Shown here one piece after another: positions 32,211 through 42,298 of a stretch of 64,000 nt of DNA; within the stretch, counting starts at the first letter, position 1, and each line of letters begins with the position of its first letter. Made by a program: the position numbers and the translations under genes. The notes beneath the pieces are model-generated. The model saw only the letters and a program-made list of their open reading frames with translations. It made no database searches and was not told where the DNA came from. The DNA is from a bacterium (GTDB lineage: Bacteria > Patescibacteria > JAEDAM01 > Absconditabacterales > Absconditicoccaceae), in the NCBI GenBank assembly GCA_017442645.1, contig JAFRZH010000022.1, forward strand, positions 1 to 64,000, in the 5' to 3' direction.

Positions 32211-32291
32211 TGAAGGAAAAATGGAAAAAGTGTTGAAAAGTCTGATTGAATTCATACAGTAAATGAAGTATTTATTTTATAATGTATTTTT

Positions 32292-33371
32292 ATGAAACTA
32301 AATAGAGATTCTATTTTTGAAGCAATTAATTTGTTGGTTGAAGACTATCATCTAAGAGCTGAAGAAATTTTTGAAATTGCAAAGGCTTGAATTCAGGCAG
32401 GATTTAAAAAGGATTTTCCTGAATTTAAAAAGGCTGATATTGTAATCGATTTTAATGAAGCTTGAGAAGTGAGAATCTTGAGAAAATGGACTATTGTAGA
32501 ACATGTGGAAGACGGAGAAAAACAAATGGATATAGATACCGTTAAAAAAGAGAGAGGGAGTGACGATGTTAATGAAGGAGAACTTGTTTGGAAAGAAATT
32601 ACTCCAAAAAATCTTGAACTTAGTAGGATAGCTTCAACAACTGCTGCTCAAACAATCAAACAAGAACTTAAGAAAATTGAAAAAGAACAGATTCAATCTA
32701 AATTTAAGGATCAAGAAGGAAAACTTATTCAGGGAACTATTACAAAGGTTGCGGACAATAATATCCTTTTGGAAGTAAATAAAAATCCTATTATTTTACC
32801 TCCAGAAGGGCAAATTCCACAAAAAAAGTATGTGGAAGGAGATGATATTTTTGTTTGTATTAAAAGTACTTCTGGTAAAGATTGACTTCCTGATGTCTCA
32901 GAATCAAATCCTGATTTTATTAGAGCACTTTTGAAACATTTTTTCCCAGAAGTGGAAGATGGTACGATTACAATAGAAAAAATTGCGAGAAGAGCTTGAA
33001 TTAGAACGAAGGTTCTTATTAAAAGTAATAATCCGAAAATTGATGCTATTGGAACAATGATTGGAAAAGATGCTTCTAGAATTCAGATGGTAACAAATAT
33101 TCTTAATTATAAATTAGAAGGGAATGGAAATGATAGAGAAGATTGACTTTCTATTTCTGAAAAGGTAGAATTTATTGAATGGACAGACGATAGAGAAGAA
33201 TTAGTGAGAAGATGTTTTAAACCTTTGGAACTAGATAAAGTAGTCTTAAAAGAAAATGAGAAAGTTATTATTTATGTTCCTGAAGATAAAAAAGCATTAG
33301 CTATTGGTAAAAAGAGTTCTAATGTTCAAACAGCTTCTGATTTAATTGGGTGTAAAATTGAAATTAATTAG
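32292..33371 (+). CDS. nusA: transcription factor NusA
   Basis: 359 aa. It has an N-terminal RNA polymerase-binding domain (about 1-125: AINLLVEDYHLRAEEIFEIAK..DIVIDFNEAGEVRIL), an S1 domain (LIQGTITKVADNNILLEV), then KH1 (IEKIARRAGIRTKVLIKS..IDAIGTMIGKDASRIQ) and KH2 (IYVPEDKKALAIGKKSSNVQTASDLIG). It modulates pausing, termination and antitermination. It lacks the C-terminal acidic repeats of E. coli NusA, as in many bacteria. Five glycines are UGA. A strong terminator follows. Confidence 0.95.
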
Positions 33372-33385
33372 ATCTGTTAAAAAAA

Positions 33386-33417
33386 GAAAAACCTGGTTGA
33401 TAGTCAGGTTTTTTTTT
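33386..33417 (+). terminator. terminator after nusA
   Basis: The perfect 6-bp stem AACCTG/CAGGTT (33390-33395 with 33405-33410) is followed by nine T; preceding A-runs make it usable from the other strand for the convergent TPR gene. Confidence 0.85.
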
Positions 33418-33424
33418 CTTCTTT

Positions 33425-35005
33425 TTATTCTAATATTTCTCTTAAAAGACTTTTGATTGTTGTCTTTTCTGTCTCATTTTCTGTCATTCAAATAGCTTTT
33501 GATAAAAAAATTTGAGCGTTTTCTTTATCCCCTTTTCTTAGATATCGATCTCCCAGTAAGTGGTATAAATATCCTTGGGGAGTTTTTTTTACTAATTCTT
33601 TTAAATTTTTTTCAAATGAATCATTTTTTCCTTCAACCATCATTTTCCCTATTTCTCCATATTGACAGAGATGTTGTTCTGATTGTGCTAATTTTTGTTT
33701 ACATACAATTAAATATTTTTCATAGAGTTTTCTATTTTCGATATATAAATCATATTTCTCATTTTGTTGATAGGGTTCAAAGATTACTGAATAAAAATAA
33801 GAATAAAAGTCTGATGCTCTTAAATTTGGATATCATAAAATTTTTTCCCAACTTTCTAAAAGTTTTTTCTTTTGATGAAGTGTTTTGTAGTTTAGAGCTA
33901 AATATCTTTCTTTATCAAGTAAATATTTAGGATTTTGTACTTGTGAGAGTTCTAAAATTGATTGATTGTAATCTTTATTTCGATAATGTGCTACTCATAA
34001 AATCATACAGTATTTTTCTGTTAATGTTGGATCTAATTCTCTTAGTATTTCTAAATAGGAGATTGCAGCACTCCATGAATTGGTTAAAAAGTTTGCATAT
34101 GCTAGAATTTGGTAAGGGAGAATATATTTATTGTTTTCTGTCATTACTTTGAGAGCAAGAACTTTTGCAGGTTGAAAGAATCCTTGGTGGAAAAGTTCTA
34201 CAGCATAAAGAGCATCAATGTAATATTCTGGCATGTCTTTTTCATCATGAATGGTATCTGATACTACTTGGAGTTTTGATGCAAATGCTTGATGATAAGG
34301 ATTTTCAAATCCCTTTGCAATGATAAAAAAATTTTGATATTCTTTTTGCATAATACTGATAATTCCTTTGTATCGTCGCATTGTCTCTTCAGAAATACGA
34401 TCTTTTACTTTATACAGTACTTGGAGGAGTTTTGTGATGGCTTTATCGTCTGCAAGAGAAAAACTATTAAATTCGATGGAAAGAATAAGTTCAGGCTTTA
34501 ATTGGTTGTATATTGGATCATTTTCTCGTTGATGAAGAAGTTGACTTGCTGATATGAATTGGTATTCATCGTAGTATAATTGTAAAATATTATTTAAAAT
34601 CTTTGGATCTTTGTTCTTTTCAAATACTTTTAATAAAAAATTGATATTATCACTTTCTCATTCATTTTTTACAAAAGCACTATTGAGAAGTAATTGCTCT
34701 AAAACTTCTTCTGTTTTTGGTCATGGAAGTAACTCTTGTTCTTTAATTTCTATATTGTTTATTTCTTCTTTTTCTTCTTTTCTTCCTTCCTCTTTCCATT
34801 GATATAACGGAGTAGAATTCAGACTTTTTTCTTCTTTTTTTGTTTCAAAATTTTGCGAAAAGTGTTCTTTATTTGATGAGGTGTTTATAATCTTTTCTTG
34901 AAATTCTTGATAGAAAATAATTCAAATCATTCCACTGATGATCGTTAATCCAAAGAGATTTTTCCAATTTATGATTCGTCGTTTTTTTGTATAGGAATTA
35001 TTCAT
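33425..35005 (-). CDS. membrane-anchored TPR-like repeat protein
   Basis: 526 aa. A basic N-terminus is followed by one hydrophobic segment (LFGLTIISGMIGIIFYQ), then a Glu-rich low-complexity stretch and a long helical-repeat region. In the C-terminal half, hairpins such as YQILAYANFLTNSWSAAISYLEILRELDP and YHLLGDRYLRKGDKENAQIFLSKA look like tetratricopeptide repeats. It is probably a scaffold facing outside the membrane. The specific role is unknown. It converges on nusA. Confidence 0.7.
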
Positions 35006-35151
35006 TGCGTTAACGGAAATATAAACTTTCTTAATTATAAAAAAAAGTTTAAATTTTTGAAAAATTCTTTATTTATGATATTTTTTTTACTTTCTTTTCT
35101 TATCTATTTATTCATAATATCTTTACATATAAATAATGTAATATCTTTATC

Positions 35152-35634
35152 TTAATACTGTCTGATTTTACAAAGTTGTTGGTTTCCTTTTTCGTTTTCA
35201 AATTTTCTTATATACGTTCTAATGTTTTTTATATCGTTATCGTTAATTCGAAAAAAATCTTTTTCATAATAATCGATAAGGAAGTCTTTTTTTGCGTTAT
35301 TGGAAAGTGAACTAGAAAGGCAGTATTGTAAGTCTTTTTGTAAGATTTCTTTTTTTTCTTGAGAAAGAGTGATATTTCGTTTTAATTCTTTTGTCTCTTT
35401 TTCTTGTATTCGATTGAAAAAATATGATCAGGCTATAAGTCTTTCTAGTTTTTGTAATATGGTTGTATTTTTTGTTTGAATTGCTTTCTCTATTTTTGTT
35501 TGAATTCATCGTAAAGAAGATTCTCAGGAACTACTGTATGCTTGATACAGTTCTTTTTTTCTTTTTTCTTCATTGTCTTGTTTGGGAATACTTTCTTGGG
35601 CGGTTATGATTAAAGCTTTGATGTTTTGATTCAT
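35152..35634 (-). CDS. uncharacterised helical protein
   Basis: 160 aa, rich in Lys, Glu and Gln, predicted mostly helical, with no signal peptide. The N-terminus is MNQNIKALIITAQESIP; the C-terminus is basic (ENEKGNQQLCKIRQY). Three UGA-Gly codons lie in the first half. No family is recognised. It lies directly downstream of the serine recombinase on the same strand (44-bp gap) and could be its accessory protein; that is only a positional guess. Confidence 0.55.
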
Positions 35635-35678
35635 TTGGTATCTGTAAAATAAATTACTTATTTTATAAATATTTTTAA

Positions 35679-36320
35679 TTAAATGTCAATTTTATTTTTT
35701 GGTGATTCTTTGGTGAAAAGAAAAAATTCTTTTTGTTCTTTGAGAAAATTATTGAGAGTACTGCGGTGTACTTTTAACTTTTTTGCAATTTTAACTTTTG
35801 TTATTCCTTTTGTGATTCGTTTGTTGATTTGCTCTTTATATCAATCTAGTTTTTTTCTTTTGTTTATGGATCATAAAGGACGTCCTAGTTTTTTACCTTC
35901 TGCTTTCCTTTTTATTAAAGCTTCTCTGGTCCTTTGACTAATTAAATTTCTTTCAATTTCTGCAGAAAGTCCAAAAGCAAAAGCTAAAACTTTACTCTGA
36001 ATATCTTCTCAAAGTCTATATCAATCTTTAATTGTTCGTATTTTTACTCCTTTATTCATACAAAGATTTAAAATTTCCATGATCATAAAGAGTGTTCTTC
36101 CTAATCTTGATAATTCGGAACAAATAATTAAGTCGTTATTTTTGACTTTATGGAGAAGTCTTCCTAATTTTCTTTTAGAATAATCTTTTGTTCCACTAAT
36201 GGTTTCTTCTATTCGTCCGTTAATGTGTATCCCTTTTTCTTTACAAAATTGGATGATTTCGAATCTTTGATTTTCAACGGTTTGTTTATCGCTAGATACT
36301 CTAATATATCCATAAATCAT
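35679..36320 (-). CDS. serine site-specific recombinase (resolvase/invertase family)
   Basis: 213 aa. The N-terminal catalytic domain has YGYIRVSSDKQTVENQ with the nucleophilic serine near residue 9-10, and the conserved ICSELSRLGRT (SRLGR active-site arginines), then AFAFGLSAEIERNLISQRTREAL along helix E. The C-terminal part has KKLGRP and a helix-turn-helix (TKVKIAKKLKVHRSTLNNFLKE). It matches small resolvases in length. No transposase or partner is adjacent; a perfect palindrome lies 28 bp upstream. Confidence 0.93.
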
Positions 36321-36347
36321 GCTTGAATGGTAGTAAAATAAAAAAAA

Positions 36348-36359
36348 TTATCGCGATAA
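36348..36359. promoter_or_regulatory. 12-bp palindrome upstream of the recombinase gene
   Basis: TTATCGCGATAA is self-complementary and GC-cored in an AT-rich leader, 28 bp before the recombinase start codon. It could be an operator or part of a recombination site; no second copy was noticed nearby. Confidence 0.4.
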
Positions 36360-36510
36360 GAGTTAAAAAGTCAGACTTATCCTCTTTTTTATTTTTGTTT
36401 TCTTTTTTTACAATTAAAAAAAGAAAAATACCTTATAAAAGGTAAAAAAGGGTTGAAAAAAAGATGATAAAAACTAATTATAAAGTAGTTTATTTTTTAT
36501 AGTAAATTTG

Positions 36511-36948
36511 ATGGCTAAGAAAAAAAATACTTCGGATTGGATTAAAAGGTGTATTGTGATGATTGCTTTCTGAATGTTTTTGTGATATTTTTTCACAATG
36601 TTCATTAATATAGATGTGGAATTGTTTCTTGAAAATAGTGAATTAACAAAAGAAGTGCTCTATACTTTATTGGGAGTAATTGTAGCAATTTGTTTATATT
36701 TTCTCAATGTTTATGGAATTTTTTGTCTTTTTTTCCCTTTTTCAAGATTAGTGTCTTTATGTTTAGGTTTAGGACTTATTGTTTTGAGTATGTATCTTCC
36801 TAATGATGGTGCTAATGGAATTATTCTTGGAGATATGGTTGCAGTATTATGAGTGTTTTGTACGATTTTGTTTCCTACTAATATTCTTGTGACAGAAAAA
36901 AGTAAGGAAGCTAAAAGAAAAAGTGAAGAAGTTATCATTGAAGCATAG
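36511..36948 (+). CDS. small membrane protein
   Basis: 145 aa with four hydrophobic segments (IAFGMFLGYFFTMF, LLGVIVAICLYFLNVY, LVSLCLGLGLIVLSMY, VAVLGVFCTILFPTNIL) and charged termini. No family is recognised. Two N-terminal UGA-Gly codons and one near residue 114 must be read through. A bidirectional hairpin separates it from the convergent methyltransferase gene. Confidence 0.65.
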
Positions 36949-36969
36949 GTATGGTATATTTTGCTTTTT

Positions 36970-36994
36970 AAAAGAGGAAATTTCCCTCTTTTTT
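36970..36994. terminator. bidirectional terminator
   Basis: Arms AAAAGAGG/CCTCTTTT around GAAATTTC, with the A/T flanks of a two-way terminator, between convergent genes. It overlaps the methyltransferase stop codon. Confidence 0.75.
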
Positions 36995-37604
36995 ATTTCC
37001 TACAAATAATCAAATCTCCGGTATGATCTTTTTTGTCAAATAATGGCAAAATCTCCACTTGAAAAAACGCATATTCTGCCTCTTTTTGAATTTCTTCAGA
37101 AGTCCTTTTATATTGTTTGATTTTGAAATATTGATTATTTGCGGTTCGTTCAAAAAGTTTCCTCTGAAAAAAATGTCCAATAAAAAGGGTCCCTTCTGGA
37201 CGAAGAATACGAAAGGTTTCTTCCATAAAGTTTTGAATATTTTCAATATGTTCAAGCGTAAAAAAACACACTGCTAGATCAAAACTTTCATCTTCTATAG
37301 GAAATTTCTTTTCTAAATCAGCAATAAGATGTTTTGGTCCTCTGGGATGTCTAGCAAGCATTTCTTTAGAAATGTCAACAACGACATATTTATTATGAGG
37401 AATAGGATTTAATTCTTTAAACATTCTCCCGTCTCAAGCCCCCAAATCGATGAGATCAAAGGAAGATTTTCTTGGAAGATATCTCAAAAAATCACAGTGG
37501 TAAAAACTGTCTAAATGTTGATGAGAATTTTTATATTGATTTGCAACTTGATCATATCAGGTTTTGGGATCGACGATTTCAGAGTGTTTACTATTATAAT
37601 TCAT
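36993..37604 (-). CDS. class I SAM-dependent methyltransferase
   Basis: 203 aa with a methyltransferase type 11-like fold: motif I FDLIDLGAGDGRM (second G read from TGA), the acidic VVVDISKEML that binds the SAM ribose, DLAVCFFTLEHIENI for motif IV, and FRILRPEGTLFIGHF. The C-terminal strand EVEILPLFDKKDHTGDLIICRK fits. The substrate is unknown. It lies just downstream of the coiled-coil gene on the same strand. Confidence 0.88.
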
Positions 37605-37625
37605 TTCAACCAAAGAGATTCAGAT

Positions 37626-38018
37626 TTAAAAAAACTTTTTTTCTACAGGGGCTTTTTGTAATTGTTTCATGATTTTTTCTTCTACATCATCATCAGGTTC
37701 TGTGAGGTATTTGCTGAGTTCTTCTGTTTTTTCAGAAGCTTTTTTCATATGGACATAATATTTACTTAGTTCTGCAACAACATCATTAAGTTCATCATTT
37801 TTCGCTAAAAGTTCTGTCGTTTTTTCTTTTAGAATGTCGTTTTGCATGGTAAATTCTTCCAATTCTTCTTGGAGATATTGGATTTGTTTATTGGCTTCTT
37901 TGAGGTAGGAACGGAGTTCATTGACGGTATCTCTATATTTGTATCTTAGATAAAAAATAAGATATCCTATTCCTCATCAAAAGACCAATCATCAAAGTAA
38001 ATAGTAAAACATTCTCAT
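37626..38018 (-). CDS. membrane-anchored coiled-coil protein
   Basis: 130 aa. The N-terminal hydrophobic segment (MFYYLLGGLVFGGGIGYLI) is glycine-rich, with four UGA codons, and is invisible in the standard code. It is followed by a long coiled coil (VNELRSYLKEANKQIQYLQ, then ILKEKTTELLAKNDELNDVV) and an acidic then basic tail. It resembles small DUF-type membrane-tethered coiled coils. The function is unknown. The upstream 115 bp to the divergent lgt gene hold the promoters. Confidence 0.65.
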
Positions 38019-38132
38019 GGAGAAGAATAAAAATTTTTTTTAGTTTATGATTTCTCGAAAAAAAATCAAATTGAAATCTAGAAATCAATCTATACAATTT
38101 CGGAAAATTTTAAATCATTTTTATGGAGAAAT

Positions 38133-38981
38133 ATGGTTGCGTTTTCGATTTTTTGATGGGATATTTATCGATATGGAATTTTTTATTTTATTTCGTTTTT
38201 GCTGTGTTATTGATTTCTTTTTGTTTTGGGGAGAAAAAAAATTTTTTATCGCTCTCCTGAGTTGCAAAAAATTCTTACAGAATCTCTTGATAGTTTAATG
38301 ATTGCTATTTTATTATGAGTTATTGTTTGAGGAAGATTGGGGCATTTTTTTATTTATCATTTGGAGGATTTTTTACATGCTCCTTTAAGTGTTTTTGAAA
38401 TTTGGAAAGGAGGGATGTCTTTTATTTGATGAATTATCGGAGTTTCTTGTGCTCTTTTTTGTTTTAAGAAAATCTATAAGATCTCTTTTCAGACTTTTCT
38501 TCTTTTAGTTTCTTGTCTTTTAGTTTTTGTTCCTTTAGGGATTTTCTTGGGAAGATTATGAAATTATCTCAATCAGGAACTTTATGGGATTGTTTTTCAG
38601 AATTCTTGATGGTCTGAAGAAATAGTAAATCTTTTAAAAAGTCTGAATCTCCTTCATGTTTATCCTCATGTCGATGCGCAACGAAGAATTAATACCAATC
38701 TTCTTTCTATGATTTTTGAATGATTATTGCTCTTTTTTGTACAAATGGTAACTTTTCTTTCTATGATCAAAAAAAAGATTTTTCATCCTGTTTCTTTGAT
38801 TTCTCAATTTGTAATGGGATATAGTCTTTTTAGATTTCTTTTTGAGTATTTGAGAAATGATTCACAATCAGAATTTGTTGGAATATTTACAAAATCTCAG
38901 TGGTTTTTCTTTTTTTTCTTTTTCTTTGGATTGCTGTTGTTACGAATTTTAAAACGTAAAAATCGTTTTTTATTATTATAG
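38133..38981 (+). CDS. lgt: prolipoprotein diacylglyceryl transferase
   Basis: 282 aa membrane enzyme that attaches diacylglycerol to lipobox cysteines. Family marks are IYRYGIFYFISF near the start, GVIVGGRLGHFF, GGMSFIGGIIG with the usual SFHGG region carrying I for H, and the key GRLGNYLNQELYG segment. Many of these glycines are UGA. The start follows GGAGAAAT, a good ribosome-binding site; upstream in-frame there is a TAG. Several lipoproteins in the window (5795, 21549, 61208) would be its substrates. Confidence 0.87.
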
Positions 38982-39087
38982 TTTGTAGAAGTCTTTTTTT
39001 TTATAAAACTTCTTGTAAATCCATTTCATTTCAATATTATCACTAAACAGTAAAGAGTGCTATTTTTTTATATCGATAGATACAATC

Positions 39088-40155
39088 ATGGATTTTGACC
39101 CAAAGAAAGATTATTATAAAATTTTAGGAGTAGAGGAAAATGCTTCAACTGCCGAGATTAAAAAGGCTTTCAGAAAATTAGCCATCAAATATCATCCTGA
39201 CAGAGGAGGAAGTAAGGAGAAATTTCAGGAAATCAATGAGGCTCATGGAGTACTTTCTGATGAGAAAAAAAGACAGCAATATGATGCTTATAGAAAAGGT
39301 GGTTTCACCGGTGGTTTCGGTGGAAATGGTGGTTTTGATTTCGGAGGATTTTGAGGACAAGGTGTAGATTTTGATTTTGGAGATTTAGGGGATCTCTTGG
39401 GAGGAATGTTTGGAGGAGGTTTTGGTGGAAGAGAAAGCGCTTCTGCGAGATCAAAAGGAAGTGATTTGAAGAAAATCATTGAAATCTCTTTCGAAGAAGC
39501 GTATCTTGGAACAGAGAAAAAAATTAGTTATTCAAGATTGAAAAGTGTGGATGGAGTAAAACAAGATACTTGTACTCAATGTCAAGGAAGAGGAAAAGTA
39601 AGTCAGACTGCTCAAACTCCGTTTGGAATGTTTCAAACTCAGAGAGCTTGTCCAAACTGTGGTTGACTTGGAAAAATCTTCACCAAAAATGGAAAACAAA
39701 TTGAAAATGGAGGACTGGAATCACAGAAAGAAACTTTGGAAATAAAAATCCCTGCAGGAATCAAAGAAGGAGCTTATATCAAATATTCTGGAAGAGGAGA
39801 TGAAGGAGTCGGTGGAACGGATGCGGGAGATCTTTATCTCAAGATTCATATTATCGAAAATAGTAAATATCGTAGAGAAGGAGATGATTTGTATACCAAA
39901 GCAGAAGTTTCTCTCTTCGATCTGGTGCTTTGATGAGAAGTAGAAGTCAATCATCCTGAAGGAAAACTCAAAATCAAAATTCCAAAAGGAACGCAAATTG
40001 GTGATAAAATCAAAGTTTCTGGAAAAGGTTTTGGAGAAAAAGGACTTTTCAAATCAGCTTGAGATTTATATGTGGAAACGAAAGTTTCTATTCCAAAAAG
40101 ACTTTCAAAAGAGGAAGAATCTCTCTGGAAAGAATTGAAAAATTTAGAAAAATAG
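39088..40155 (+). CDS. dnaJ: DnaJ-type co-chaperone with half-size zinc finger
   Basis: 355 aa. The J domain (1-70) contains the HPD motif (KYHPDRGG); a Gly/Phe-rich linker follows, then the cysteine region and two C-terminal substrate-binding domains ([24 protein letters not shown] and [21 protein letters not shown]). Normal DnaJ has four CxxCxGxG motifs; here only two are present (CTQCQGRG and CPNCGGLG), matching the inner pair of Zn site II. It stimulates DnaK ATPase. It marks the left border of the accessory array. Confidence 0.92.
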
Positions 40156-40156
40156 A

Positions 40157-40213
40157 AAAAAATCTGATTCTTCGTTGTCGAGTCGATTCGTGACGGAGAG
40201 TCAGATTTTTTTA
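40157..40213. terminator. terminator between dnaJ and relE, related to the array repeat
   Basis: AATCTGATTCTTCG..CGGAGAGTCAGATT arms with A- and T-runs at the ends, between convergent stops. The right arm is the same module that forms the end of each array repeat. Confidence 0.75.
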
Positions 40214-40456
40214 TTTTCTAGAGATTCATTTATAAATATCTCCTCTATTGTTTACTTCTATAATTCTATTTCCTTGTGGAGTTTTCTTAAAAATAAATCT
40301 AATCGATCCTTTCCTGATTCTATAAAGATTTGTGTTTCATTCGATCGCTTTGATGTCGTATGGTGCAAGGTTGTTTTCCAGAATATCTTGTACTATTTTC
40401 AAGAGGATTGCTTTGTAGGGAGATTTTTCGATAAATTTGATGAATTTTTCGACCAT
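40211..40456 (-). CDS. RelE/ParE-family toxin
   Basis: 81 aa. The fold pattern is typical: an N-terminal helix pair, then APYDIKAIEGNTNLYRIRKGSIRFIFKK (the conserved L-Y-R-I-R strand), and VNNRGDIYKGISRK at the end. RelE-type toxins cut mRNA on the ribosome; other members inhibit gyrase. It starts one base after the antitoxin stop, the standard antitoxin-toxin order. Confidence 0.88.
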
Positions 40457-40457
40457 T

Positions 40458-40685
40458 CTATTTTTTAAAATGATCTAAAATAACCTGAGGGTCGATCCCG
40501 TCTTCTCCAAAATAGAAATCAAAATCTTCTTGAATTGATACCTCACTATCTTCAATATCTTTTAGAACAGCGATAGGTTTATTATTTGAAAAAATAACTT
40601 TAGGCCCTGATAATTTAAGGGACGATAAAATGCCTTTCATATTTCTTTTTAAATCGGTAACAGAAATGCATTGATCCGTAATCAT
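40458..40685 (-). CDS. Phd/YefM-like antitoxin
   Basis: 75 aa. The sequence ISVTDLKRNMKGILSSLKLSGPKVIFSNNKPIAVL matches the Phd/YefM DNA-binding fold, and the C-terminus EDFDFYFGEDGIDPQVILDHFKK would wrap the toxin. It neutralises the downstream RelE-like toxin and represses the operon. The internal ATG (MITDQC) is used because the upstream frame runs through the repeat at 40761-40806. Confidence 0.85.
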   Translation of the reverse strand: MITDQCISVTDLKRNMKGILSSLKLSGPKVIFSNNKPIAVLKDIEDSEVSIQEDFDFYFGEDGIDPQVILDHFKK

Positions 40686-40760
40686 ATTTGGTATCAAATT
40701 AAGTAATAAATAGTGTTTATAAAATAATAATTTTTGTGTTATTTGCAAGGGGAAGAGAAA

Positions 40761-40806
40761 AAAGTCAGATTCTTTTTTACGATTTATTCGCAAATGGAGA
40801 GTCTGC
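40761..40806 (+). repeat. array repeat, partial copy (right half only)
   Basis: Carries AGTCAGATTC..GATTTATTCGCAAATGGAGAGTC, the last third of the ~125-bp array unit. It lies between the RelBE operon start and the 3' end of the first ATPase gene. Confidence 0.75.
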
Positions 40807-40821
40807 CTTTTAATTTTCTTT

Positions 40822-42042
40822 TTATAAGATTTCTTCTAAATTCTGTATCATGAGATGTTGAATTCCTTCACTGACTCAAAAATCAAAATCATCCATAGAT
40901 ACTACATATTTTGGTCGATTATCGTGAATCTGTTTTAAAGAATAATATTCTCTTTCTCTGGTGGTATCATCCATAATTGAAGTTGCAACTTGAAAATACA
41001 TTAATTTTCCTTGTTTTTCTGCAATAAAATCTACTTCGTAATTTTGAATTCTTCCAATCGTAATTGTATACCCATATTTTCTCAATACCAAATAGACATA
41101 ATTTTCCAAAATTCATCAAATATCTTCTGAAGTTTTAAATCCAACTAAAGCATTTCTCACTCCTAAATCCCCCACATAATATTTATTATGAATGGAAAAA
41201 AGCTTTTTTGTTTTGATTTCTTGTGATTTTACTTGATTGAGGACAAAAGCAAATTCTCCATATTTCAAATACTCTAATACACTATTTACTGAAATATCAA
41301 TCTTCTGAGATTTTAGGTAATCACTAATATTTTTAGCAGAGAAAATATTTCCAATACTTTTGAAAATGTATTTATACAACAATGAAAAAAAATGCTGATT
41401 TTTAATCTGGTTACGAGAAATCACATCTTTCAAAATAATCGTATTATATACCGATTGTAAATAAGAAAACTTTACATCTTCATCCTTCTGAAAATATACT
41501 TCTGGCAATCATCCATATTGTAAATATTCTAAAAAAGAAAGATGAGAATTCTGAATAACTTCTTTGGTTTCTTTGTAGGTCATAGGGAAGATTGGTATTT
41601 CGACATATCTTCCAGAAAGAAGCGTTGCAAGTTCTCCTGAAAGAAGATGAGAATTACTTCCTGTAATATAAATATCTACTTTCTCATATTTACTTAAAAT
41701 CCCATTAATCGATTTTTCCCAATTTTCAATTTCTTGAATCTCATCAAGAGCAATGACTTTATAGTTTTCATCTTTTTCTATAAAAGGAATAAGAATGGTA
41801 TTGAGATCTTGATACGTCTTAACATCATCAAAATCAGGATATTCCTTATTCATATAGAAAATATCTTCTTTCGATACTCCTTTTTCGTTCACAAAACATT
41901 GCAAAGTTTGAATTAATAAGGAACTTTTCCCCACTCTTCTCTGTCCGATTAAAACTTTCACAAAAGGCGTAAAAAAGAATTTTTTAATTTTTTCAAGATA
42001 ATACGATCTTTTTTGTAATTGTTTTTGAAATATTTTGTCCAT
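40822..42042 (-). CDS. AAA ATPase with DUF4143 domain (array copy 1)
   Basis: 406 aa. Walker A is IGQRRVGKSS near residue 37, Walker B is VIALDEIQEI, and the sensor region is YITGSNSHLLSGELATLLSGRY. The middle domain includes IFSAKNISDYLKSQ, a winged-helix-like stretch. The C-terminal nuclease-like fold has EVDFIAEK then YFQVATSI, lacking the E-x-K pair. Two UGA glycines split it. Family members bind and probably hydrolyse ATP; the role is unknown. Confidence 0.88.
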
Positions 42043-42165
42043 ACTTAAAAGTTTTTAGATATTTAAAAAAATTTTGTTTACAATTAAAATATTAATTATT
42101 TTTTCATAAAAATCAAATATAATCGAAAAAAATCTGGTTACCATTACCATTCTTTACGCTTTTTT

Positions 42166-42289
42166 CTCTCTACAAAAAAAGACCGAGTATTCACTCAGTC
42201 TTTGATTGATAGGTACTTCCTGACTCTCCACAAAGGGTAGTCAGATTCTTCTTTCCGATTTATTCGCAAATGGAGAGTCAGATTTTTTT
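42166..42289 (+). repeat. array repeat, full copy
   Basis: Composite of hairpin A (AAAGACCGAGT/ACTCAGTCTTT), a GATTGATA linker, hairpin B (CTGACT/AGTCAG with T-run) and arm C (TGGAGAGTCAG + T-run), which also pairs with the CTGACTCTCCA of B. It starts CTCTCTAC and ends ten bases before the stop of array copy 2. Confidence 0.85.
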
Positions 42290-42298
42290 AAGTAATAA

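Noticed and set aside
35006..35151. Small RNA gene such as tmRNA, RNase P RNA or SRP RNA
   Set aside because: None of their conserved core sequences was found here or in the other gaps.
38047..38298. 84-codon open frame at the start of lgt
   Set aside because: It is in another frame from the Lgt homology; the family sequence begins at 38133.
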